Shown here in pieces: positions 6,934-12,298 of a stretch of 13,073 nucleotides of DNA. Origin of the DNA: JBASRP01 sp044866075. GTDB lineage: Bacteria > Actinomycetota > AC-67. Under the pieces are notes generated by a model. The model saw only the letters and a program-made list of their open reading frames with translations, was not told the origin of the DNA and did no database searches. Each line of letters starts with the position of its first letter. Within the stretch, counting starts at the first letter, position 1. Location: positions 1 through 13,073 of the forward strand of contig JBIOTQ010000023.1 in NCBI GenBank assembly GCA_044866075.1, read 5' to 3'. A program made the position numbers and the translations under genes.

Positions 6934-8127
6934 GTGATGACGATCGAAGACGCGGCCCGGTCGGGCACCGCCTGGCCGGCATGGCTCACCCGGCGACGCG
7001 CGGACTTTGGGATCCTCGCTCTCGGCGCGTTCCAGATCATCGGAACACACTTCGCGGCGCAGGAACAGCACGGCCACGAGGCCCTCGACGGGTGGGCGTA
7101 CGCACTCCTCGCGCTGCCGCCGCTCGCGCTCATGGCCCGCCGCCGTTTCCCCGGGACGGCACTCGTCGCAGTCTTCCTCGCAACGCTGACGTATAGGCTC
7201 CTCGACTACCCGCAGGGACCCGTGTACTTGCTCCTGATCGTGGCCCTGTTCTCCGCGATGATCCGGGGGCGCCGGCTCGTCGCGTGGACCGTCCTCGCCG
7301 CCGGATACGTCGCGTTCCTCTGGCTGCCGGATCTGTCCGGTGCCGAGGGACCCCCTTCGAGCGGCGCGATCGCTGGTCTCGCGGCATGGCTGCTCCTCCT
7401 GGGGACCCTCGCAGAGATCGCGCGGGCGCGGCGCGAGCGCGCGGGCGAGATCGCGCGGACCCGGGCGGAGGAGGCGCGTCGCCGCGCAAGCGAGGAGCGC
7501 CTGCGCATCGCGCGCGAGCTCCACGACACGCTCGGTCACCATCTTTCTTTGATCAACGTCCAGTCGGGCGTCGGTCTCCACCTGATGGAACAGCACCCCG
7601 AGCAAGCGCGCAGCGCCCTGACGGCGATCAAGGACGCGAGCAAGGAAGCGCTCACCGAACTGCGGTCCGTCCTCGCCATCCTCCGCCAGGTCGACGAGGA
7701 CGCTCCGCGCACGCCGGCGCCCAGCCTGAGCCGTCTGGACGACCTGGTGTCGCGGTCGACGTCGGCCGGACTCGCCGTCGAAACGCGCGTCGAGGGAGAC
7801 ACGCGGCCGCTCCCGTTCGGCGTCGATCTGGCTGCCTACCGGATCGTGCAGGAGGCGCTGACCAACGTCGCCCGCCACGCCGGTGCGGCGCACGCGTCGG
7901 TCCACGTTACGTACGGCGAACGAGACGTGACGGTGGAGGTCGAGGACGACGGACGTGGCGCGTCTTCGCACGGCGCGTCGCGCGACGGCGCCGGCAAGGG
8001 CGGCGGGACCGGGATCCCCGGGATGCGCGAGCGCGCGACGGCTGTGGGCGGAGAGTTCGAGGCCGGTCCTCGACCGGGCGGCGGGTTCCGGGTTCGGGCC
8101 CGGCTCCCCGTGGACGGCGCAGGGTGA
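6934..8127 (+). CDS. NarL/DesK-type membrane sensor histidine kinase
   Basis: A 397-residue sensor kinase. Residues 25-160 hold about six hydrophobic segments (near 25-42, 55-68, 73-89, 95-108, 115-130 and 142-158) with almost no extracytoplasmic domain, so the signal is likely sensed in or at the membrane. An Arg/Glu-rich coiled helix (163-192) leads to the HisKA_3 dimerisation box with phospho-acceptor H197 in RELHDTLGHHL. The HATPase domain shows the N-box with N311 (EALTNVARHA), the G1 box DDGRG at 338-342 and the G2 box GTGIPGMRER at 358-367. On phosphorylation it should pass phosphate to the two receivers encoded directly after it. The stop overlaps the next gene's GTG by four bases (GTGA), so the genes are coupled. 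GTG 6934 and ATG 6937 are both usable starts. The signal is unknown. Confidence 0.9.
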   Translation: MMTIEDAARSGTAWPAWLTRRRADFGILALGAFQIIGTHFAAQEQHGHEALDGWAYALLALPPLALMARRRFPGTALVAVFLATLTYRLLDYPQGPVYLLLIVALFSAMIRGRRLVAWTVLAAGYVAFLWLPDLSGAEGPPSSGAIAGLAAWLLLLGTLAEIARARRERAGEIARTRAEEARRRASEERLRIARELHDTLGHHLSLINVQSGVGLHLMEQHPEQARSALTAIKDASKEALTELRSVLAILRQVDEDAPRTPAPSLSRLDDLVSRSTSAGLAVETRVEGDTRPLPFGVDLAAYRIVQEALTNVARHAGAAHASVHVTYGERDVTVEVEDDGRGASSHGASRDGAGKGGGTGIPGMRERATAVGGEFEAGPRPGGGFRVRARLPVDGAG

Positions 8128-9059
8128 TACGGGTCCTGCTCGCCGATGACCAGGCGCTCGTGCGCGCGGGTTTCCGCGCGCTTCTCGATGCTCAGAACGA
8201 CATCGAGGTCGTCGGCGAGGCGGCCGACGGCGAAGAAGCCGTACGGATGGTGAGGACCGCCGACCCCGACGTCGTGCTCATGGACATCCGCATGCCGCGT
8301 CTCGACGGACTGGAGGCGACGCGGCAGATCCTCGCGGACGAGAAGATCGACGACGTCAACATCGTGATCCTCACCACGTTCGAGGTCGACGAGTACGTGA
8401 TCGAGGCGATCCGTTCCGGCGCCCGCGGGTTCCTCGTGAAGGACACCGAGCCCGATGAGCTGATCCGCGGTGTGCGTGCCGCTGCGCGCGGCGAGCCCAT
8501 GCTCTCCCCGGGCGTGACGCGCCGGCTCATGGAACAGGTTTCCTCCAAACCGCGCCCCAACGAGACGACGCGCGCCCTGGCGACCGTGATGTTCAGCGAT
8601 ATCGTTTCCTCGACCGAACGCGCCGCCGAGTTGGGGGACGCCGAGTGGCGTGCGTTGCTGGATCGTCACGACGCGATCGCCCGGGACGAGCTGCAGCGCC
8701 ACGGTGGCCGGCAGGTGAAGACCACCGGGGACGGTTTCCTCGCCGTCTTCGATGCGCCGGCCGAGGCGATCCGGAGCGCGTCGACCATCCGCCAGAACAT
8801 CCGCGCCATCGGCGTCGAGGTGCGCATGGGGCTGCACACCGGCGAGGTGGAGCTGCGTGGGGACGACGTCGGAGGTATCGCCGTGCACATCGCTGCCCGC
8901 GTGTCGGCGGTCGCCGGTCCCGGTGAGATCCTCGTGTCGAGCACCGTGAAGGATCTCGTCGTCGGATCGAGGATCCGGTTCGTCGATCAAGGCGTCCGGG
9001 CGCTCAAAGGCATCCCGGAGGAGTGGCGCCTCTTCAGCGTGGACGAGCCGGCGCGATGA
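8124..9059 (+). CDS. Response regulator fused to a class III adenylate/guanylate cyclase domain
   Basis: A 311-residue fusion. Residues 1-125 are a receiver domain with acidic pocket D8/D9, phosphorylated D54 (LMDIRMP), switch T84 and K106. From about 150 to the end is a class III nucleotidyl cyclase domain. It has metal-binding D159 (FSDIVSST) and D203 (KTTGDGF), and purine-selecting K199 and D248, a pair expected for ATP. R259 of the A-A-R triplet is present, but the usual Asn four residues before it is H255. A receiver of this subtype normally carries a LuxR HTH; here the HTH is replaced by the cyclase. The likely role is phosphorylation-controlled cAMP (or other cyclic nucleotide) synthesis in the cytosol; activity is uncertain because of H255. 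It overlaps the kinase gene (GTGA) and the next regulator (ATGA) by four bases each. Confidence 0.88.
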   Translation: MIRVLLADDQALVRAGFRALLDAQNDIEVVGEAADGEEAVRMVRTADPDVVLMDIRMPRLDGLEATRQILADEKIDDVNIVILTTFEVDEYVIEAIRSGARGFLVKDTEPDELIRGVRAAARGEPMLSPGVTRRLMEQVSSKPRPNETTRALATVMFSDIVSSTERAAELGDAEWRALLDRHDAIARDELQRHGGRQVKTTGDGFLAVFDAPAEAIRSASTIRQNIRAIGVEVRMGLHTGEVELRGDDVGGIAVHIAARVSAVAGPGEILVSSTVKDLVVGSRIRFVDQGVRALKGIPEEWRLFSVDEPAR

Positions 9060-9721
9060 TCCATGTCCTCCTGGCCGACGACCAGGCTCTCGTGCGAGCC
9101 GGCTTCAAGTCGCTGCTCGACGCGCAGGAGGACATCGAGGTCGTGGGAGAAGCGGGTGACGGCGAGGAGGCGGTGCGGCTCGCGAAGGATCTCGCGCCCG
9201 ACATCGTTCTCATGGACATCCGGATGCCCGCTCTCGACGGGCTCGCCGCGACGCGGATCATCACCGAGGATCCGGGGCTCGAAGGCGTGCGCATCGTGAT
9301 CCTCACGACGTTCGACGTCGACGAGTACGTCTTCGAAGCGATCCGCGGAGGGGCCAGCGGTTTCCTCGTGAAGGACACAGAACCGGCGGAGCTGATCCAA
9401 GCGGTCCGTGTGGTCGCGAACGGCGAGGCGCTCCTCTCGCCCGGCGTAACGCGACGGTTGATCGAGGAGTTCGCGTCCCGCGCGAAGGAGTCCACGCCCG
9501 CGCGGACCCTCGACGTGCTCACCGATCGCGAACGCGAGGTGATGTCCCTGGTCGCGGAGGGACTCACGAACGACGAGATCGCTCAGCGACTCGTCGTCAG
9601 TCCCGCGACGGCCAAGACCCACGTCAGCCGGGCGATGATGAAGCTCGGAGCGCGCGACCGTGCGCAGCTCGTCGTCCTCGCCTACGAGTCGGGCCTGGTC
9701 CGGCCCGGCTGGGCCGAATGA
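9056..9721 (+). CDS. NarL/FixJ-type response regulator with LuxR HTH
   Basis: A 221-residue transcription regulator. The receiver has D8/D9, phosphorylated D54, T84 and K106 at exactly the positions of the upstream fusion protein. Counted by eye, the two receivers share about 100 of the first 135 residues, so they are recent duplicates or kept alike by conversion or shared kinase specificity. The C-terminal LuxR/GerE HTH runs from about 157 to 215 (LTDREREVMSLVAEGLTNDE, then the recognition helix in SPATAKTHVSRAMMKL). It should bind DNA as a dimer when phosphorylated by the co-encoded kinase. The start is an ATG overlapping the preceding stop by four bases (ATGA). Target genes are not visible; the operon itself and the SHOCT gene just downstream are reasonable candidates. 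Confidence 0.93.
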   Translation: MIHVLLADDQALVRAGFKSLLDAQEDIEVVGEAGDGEEAVRLAKDLAPDIVLMDIRMPALDGLAATRIITEDPGLEGVRIVILTTFDVDEYVFEAIRGGASGFLVKDTEPAELIQAVRVVANGEALLSPGVTRRLIEEFASRAKESTPARTLDVLTDREREVMSLVAEGLTNDEIAQRLVVSPATAKTHVSRAMMKLGARDRAQLVVLAYESGLVRPGWAE

Positions 9722-9810
9722 GCTCGCTGCTCCTATCGGCGTAGTGGGGCGACACGAACCTCCTCCCAACGGAGTACGTGAGAACGCCCTCGCCGTCCGA
9801 CGACGCGCGA

Positions 9811-9834
9811 GATCCCGAGACGCAAGATGGGATC
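9811..9834. repeat. Short inverted repeat GATCCC/GGGATC in the gap before the SHOCT gene
   Basis: GATCCC (9811-9816) and GGGATC (9829-9834) form a 6-bp inverted repeat with 12 bases between, about 25 bases before the SHOCT start. The 18-base centre-to-centre spacing could suit a dimeric regulator, but six base pairs can arise by chance. The rest of the gap 9722-9858 shows no gene, terminator or strong promoter. Confidence 0.2.
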
Positions 9835-9842
9835 GGTACGAC

Positions 9843-9850
9843 GAGGAGGT
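9843..9850 (+). promoter_or_regulatory. Strong Shine-Dalgarno sequence (GAGGAGGT) fixing the SHOCT gene start
   Basis: GAGGAGGT ends 8 bases before ATG 9859 and is nearly fully complementary to the 16S rRNA 3' end. It shows that ATG 9859, and not the GTG upstream at 9778 in the same frame, is the start. Confidence 0.75.
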
Positions 9851-9858
9851 GTTCTGAG

Positions 9859-10080
9859 ATGTTGGCTTACTGGGGCGGACCGCACGGTGGACCGTGGTTC
9901 CTTCTGTTCCCGCTGTTCTGGTTCACGGTCATCGTCGTGGCGATCTTCCTGTTCCGACGCGGCCGGCCGGGATGGCGTTCGGCCTCCGCCGAGGTGATGC
10001 TCGGCGAGCTCTTCGCTCGGGGTGAGATCTCCGAGGAGGAATACCGCAAGCGTCGCGAGGTCTTGCGGCGCAAGAGCTGA
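9859..10080 (+). CDS. Small SHOCT-domain membrane protein
   Basis: A 73-residue protein. After a short Gly/Trp-rich start, residues 13-32 are a single Phe/Val/Ile-rich membrane segment, followed by basic residues RRGRPGWR at 33-40. The C-terminal SHOCT motif is at about 46-69 (LGELFARGEISEEEYRKRRE), the usual L-x-x-L-x-x-x-G-x-I-(S/T)-xx-E(Y/F) pattern. SHOCT segments cap many small or stress-related bacterial proteins, and their role is thought to be protein-protein interaction. Its position 137 bases after the kinase and dual-regulator operon suggests a target or an accessory membrane partner of that system, but this is inference. It ends 17 bases before a strong stem-loop. Confidence 0.85.
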   Translation: MLAYWGGPHGGPWFLLFPLFWFTVIVVAIFLFRRGRPGWRSASAEVMLGELFARGEISEEEYRKRREVLRRKS

Positions 10081-10097
10081 ACGAGCAAGAGTCTCGA

Positions 10098-10129
10098 CAT
10101 AGGCGGCAACGGAAGCGTTGCCGCCTATG
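10098..10129 (+). terminator. Perfect 14-bp stem-loop, possible terminator or RNA end-stabiliser
   Basis: CATAGGCGGCAACG (10098-10111), loop GAAG, then its exact complement CGTTGCCGCCTATG (10116-10129). It lies 17 bases after the SHOCT stop and 48 before the next start. There is no T-run after it, so it is not a textbook intrinsic terminator, though strong hairpins without T-runs are proposed to end transcripts in actinobacteria. A third CATAGG at 10132-10137 could pair with 10124-10129 as an alternative, also making the DNA palindrome CCTATG-GG-CATAGG. Confidence 0.65.
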
Positions 10130-10165
10130 GGCATAGGTTGGATGCGCGCCGCGTTGGAACCCGGC

Positions 10166-10171
10166 AGGAGG
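10166..10171 (+). promoter_or_regulatory. Shine-Dalgarno sequence AGGAGG for the gene at 10178
   Basis: AGGAGG lies 6 bases before ATG 10178. It decides the start against the in-frame TTG at 10118, which lies inside the stem-loop, and ATG 10142. TAGGTT at 10134-10139 could be the -10 box, with transcription starting near 10146, just before this site. Confidence 0.7.
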
Positions 10172-10177
10172 CAAAGC

Positions 10178-11137
10178 ATGCGCTACGCGCCGTGGGACGA
10201 GTTGAACGGCCGGCCGAACATCATCGTCGACGGCTACCCGGCCGACGGGACGCTCATCACCCTGTCGCACTGGAAGGGGAGTGGCTCGCCGGAGGAGCTC
10301 GCCGACGATCTGTCGACGCAGATCGCGTTCCGCTACCTCGATCGTCCCGACATGAAGGTCGACGCCGAGCTCGTCTCCAACAACCACTTCGACGAAGACG
10401 GCCTGTCCGGGATCTACGCGATCCTGCATCCCGACGAGGCGCTGGCGCGACGCGAGAGGATCATCCAGGTCGCCTCGGCCGGCGACTTCGGCGTGTTCAC
10501 CGACCGCGACGCCGCGCGTGTCGCCTTCGCTTTGATGACGATGGCCGACGAAGACCGCTCGAACCTCGGCGGCGACGTCTTCTCCAAGCCGTACCCGCAG
10601 CAGTCGGCCTTGTTCTACGAGGAGGGCCTCGCGCGTTTCCCGGAGATGCTCGAACATCCGGATCGGTTCAAGGGGTTGTGGCAGCTCGACGACGCGTGGT
10701 TCGAGCGCGACGACGAACGCGTTCGCAGCGGCGCGATCACGATCGAAGAGCGGCCCGAGATCGACCTCGCGATCGTGCGCCTGCCGGATGATACGGAGGC
10801 CGCGTTCCCGTCCGAGTTCTCGCTACTCGGATGCCACCAGTCGGCGATACACAATCGGACACGCCTGAACCGCGTCGCACTAATCCGCGGCGACGAGTAC
10901 GCGGTGCGCTACCGATACGAGACCTGGGTTCGATACGTGAGCGCACCGGTCATGCCGCGCGTCGATCTCGCGCCCCTAGCCGCGGAGCTCACTGCCCGGG
11001 AGACGGGCGGCAGCCGCTGGGACTTCGACGGCAACAGCGACCTCACGCCGTGGTTGAAGGCCTCGGCCGGAAGCTCGCTGACGGCGGCCGATTTCATCGC
11101 TTCGGTCGATGCCTTCTTACGCCGGGCCGCTGCGTAG
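10178..11137 (+). CDS. Conserved actinobacterial protein of unknown function (DUF6687-like)
   Basis: A 319-residue cytosolic-looking protein with no signal or membrane segment. The opening (RYAPWDELNGRPNIIVDGYP, then LSHW) and the QIAFRYLDRP block resemble what I remember of the DUF6687 family; that name is from memory and not checked. The most striking motif is NNHFDEDGLSG at 68-78. A His plus Asp/Glu/Asp cluster at the end of a strand, after an early VDG and a T-L-S-H, recalls metal-binding DHH-type phosphoesterases, so a metal-dependent hydrolase is possible but unproven. Other marked spots are DIALAIVRLP-like strands near 190-205 (here IDLAIVRLP) and a Trp/Asp-rich end (RWDFDGNSDLTPW). 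The start is set by AGGAGG. The next-to-last stretch uses a TTA codon at 11117-11119. A promoter-like TAGAAT follows the stop and belongs to the tRNA. Confidence 0.8.
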   Translation: MRYAPWDELNGRPNIIVDGYPADGTLITLSHWKGSGSPEELADDLSTQIAFRYLDRPDMKVDAELVSNNHFDEDGLSGIYAILHPDEALARRERIIQVASAGDFGVFTDRDAARVAFALMTMADEDRSNLGGDVFSKPYPQQSALFYEEGLARFPEMLEHPDRFKGLWQLDDAWFERDDERVRSGAITIEERPEIDLAIVRLPDDTEAAFPSEFSLLGCHQSAIHNRTRLNRVALIRGDEYAVRYRYETWVRYVSAPVMPRVDLAPLAAELTARETGGSRWDFDGNSDLTPWLKASAGSSLTAADFIASVDAFLRRAAA

Positions 11138-11144
11138 CCGACGC

Positions 11145-11150
11145 TAGAAT
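11145..11150 (+). promoter_or_regulatory. -10 box TAGAAT of the tRNA gene
   Basis: TAGAAT matches five of six bases of TATAAT and ends 6 bases before the first base of the tRNA at 11157, so the transcript would start at or near the mature 5' end. A -35 box is not evident in the end of the preceding gene. Confidence 0.45.
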
Positions 11151-11156
11151 CGTCAC

Positions 11157-11230
11157 GCCCCCGTATCCCAATTGGCAGAGGAGCGCCCCTTAAAAGGGCC
11201 TCAGTGTGGGTTCGAGGCCCACCGGGGGCA
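11157..11230 (+). tRNA. tRNA with anticodon UAA (reads UUA, Leu) but class I short variable loop
   Basis: A 74-base cloverleaf. The acceptor stem is 7 perfect pairs (11157-11163 with 11223-11229) with discriminator A at 11230 and no encoded CCA. Bases 8-9 are TA. The D-stem has three pairs (TCC 11166-11168 with GGA 11180-11182), with GG in the loop. The anticodon stem 11184-11188/11196-11200 has four pairs and an outer C-C mismatch. Its loop CTTAAAA (11189-11195) gives anticodon TAA at 11191-11193. The variable loop is only five bases (TCAGT). The T-stem is GTGGG/CCCAC with loop TTCGAGG. The loop sequence and A73 are those of tRNA-Leu(UAA), but bacterial Leu tRNAs have a long variable arm, which is absent here. 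It may be a genuine unusual isoacceptor, a tRNA recruited from another family by anticodon change, or a decaying copy. Confidence 0.85.
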
Positions 11231-11246
11231 CCTCTTTTGACGCGAT

Positions 11247-11277
11247 CCCCGCGCTCCCGCCGCGGCGCCCAGCGGGG
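11247..11277 (+). terminator. GC-rich stem-loop after the tRNA, possible terminator
   Basis: CCCCGC (11247-11252) pairs with GCGGGG (11272-11277), enclosing the palindrome CGCCGCGGCG. A short T-run (TTTT, 11235-11238) comes before it, not after, so the tRNA transcript may instead end at the T-run. Nothing else is seen between the tRNA and the gene at 11308. Confidence 0.25.
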
Positions 11278-11307
11278 TCCTCGCCGGGATGTTAGTTCTC
11301 GTCGTCG

Positions 11308-12252
11308 ATGTCCGGGTTATATCCCCCTGAATGCACACCCGAATCGATCGATCGCCAGATCGCGGAGCGAGCGGCGCATCGCTACGGCATCTTTTCGCGG
11401 GACGAGGCGATGCATTTGGGGGCTACGCGATACATGATCGAGTGGCGCCTCGAGACAGGCCGCTGGGAGCGGCTATCGAGCGGTATCTACCGGCTGGCCG
11501 GTGTTCCATCTTCATGGCGGCAAACGATGTTCGCTGAGACCTTGGGCTGGGGAAAAGAGGCTGTCGCCTCATACCGATCCGCAGCGTGCCTCTGGGTCCT
11601 ACCGGGTTGCAGCGGTGAGGTCGTCGAACTGACGATTCCCACTCAGCGCCGAAGGCGATCGTCCAGAGCCATCATCCATCGAGTGAGATCGTTCCCGGCG
11701 GCCGATCGCTCCGTAGTTGATGCGATACCGGTCACCACACCCGCCCGGACGATCATCGACATCGCTGCCGTCGTCAGCGCCGAGACGGTCGAGGAAGCGC
11801 TGGACGATGCGCTGCGCCGACGACTGGTCTCGCTACCGAGGCTGCGCTGGAGGATTGATGAGCTGGCCGGCCGAGGGCGTCCAGGTATTGGAGCGATCCG
11901 CCGACTGGTTGCCGCTCGCGAGAGCGCCGCCGATGTACCTCAGAGTGTGTTCGAGACCAGGCTCGCTCGTCTCCTAAACCGACTCGGGCCGGCGCGCGCT
12001 GTTCGCCAGCATGCGGTACGAGACGGCGGTCGAGTTGTGGCGGTCGTCGACTTCGCTTACCCGGAAGCCAAGGTGGCAGTCGAAGCCGACGGATATCGTT
12101 GGCACTCGAGCCGCGCGCGATGGGAGCACGACCTCGCTCGAAGGAATGCGTTGAGCAAGCTCGGATGGTCCGTTGTCCACGTAACGTGGGAGCAGCTGAG
12201 GAAAACGCCCACCGATGTCCTCGACGACGTGCGAGCGAGACTCGGCCGGTGA
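11308..12252 (+). CDS. AbiEi-type winged-helix plus DUF559 (Vsr/PD-(D/E)XK-like) protein
   Basis: A 314-residue protein of a two-part type common in actinobacteria. Residues 14-65 form an AbiEi-like winged-helix module (AERAAHRYGIFSRDEAMHLG, then RLETGRWERLSSGIYRLAG), known from type IV abortive-infection antitoxins. The middle (75-160) is the AbiEi effector-like region with the TTPARTIIDIA block. Residues 220-312 resemble DUF559, a Vsr-like nuclease fold: D248 (VVDFAYP), E259 and D261 (VEADGYRWH) are candidate metal ligands, followed by RWEHDLARRNALSKLGW and VVHVTWEQL. A DNA-binding or nuclease role is inferred; no partner toxin is visible next door. Third positions are less GC-rich than in the neighbours (for instance TAT, CCT, GAA, ACA near the start), a sign of transfer. 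Codon 4 is TTA, directly downstream of the UAA tRNA. ATG 11308 is chosen; no good Shine-Dalgarno is seen. Confidence 0.8.
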   Translation: MSGLYPPECTPESIDRQIAERAAHRYGIFSRDEAMHLGATRYMIEWRLETGRWERLSSGIYRLAGVPSSWRQTMFAETLGWGKEAVASYRSAACLWVLPGCSGEVVELTIPTQRRRRSSRAIIHRVRSFPAADRSVVDAIPVTTPARTIIDIAAVVSAETVEEALDDALRRRLVSLPRLRWRIDELAGRGRPGIGAIRRLVAARESAADVPQSVFETRLARLLNRLGPARAVRQHAVRDGGRVVAVVDFAYPEAKVAVEADGYRWHSSRARWEHDLARRNALSKLGWSVVHVTWEQLRKTPTDVLDDVRARLGR

Positions 12253-12261
12253 ACGCTCGTT

Positions 12262-12290
12262 TTGTCACACGTCGGCTACGCCGCTACCGT
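12262..12290 (+). promoter_or_regulatory. Promoter of the crotonase gene (TTGTCA-N17-TACCGT)
   Basis: TTGTCA (12262-12267), exactly 17 bases, then TACCGT (12285-12290), a good actinobacterial -35/-10 pair. It ends 8 bases before ATG 12299, so transcription should begin at or within a base or two of the A of ATG: a leaderless message. It is the best promoter in the window. Confidence 0.55.
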
Positions 12291-12298
12291 GCCGCTCG

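Noticed and set aside
7284..8123. Upstream extension of the receiver-cyclase frame into the kinase gene
   Set aside because: The extension is an Arg/Gly-rich shadow of the kinase; GTG 8124 begins right at the receiver's first strand and gives a GTGA overlap.
7836..8990. Long minus-strand open frame opposite the kinase and the cyclase fusion
   Set aside because: Antisense reading with His/Asp/Arg bias, typical of the mirror frame in GC-rich DNA; receiver and cyclase motifs lie on the plus strand.
11157..11230. Calling the tRNA an ordinary bldA-type tRNA-Leu
   Set aside because: The anticodon agrees, but the long variable arm is missing and the total length is 74 bases, so a plain tRNA-Leu call would hide the anomaly.
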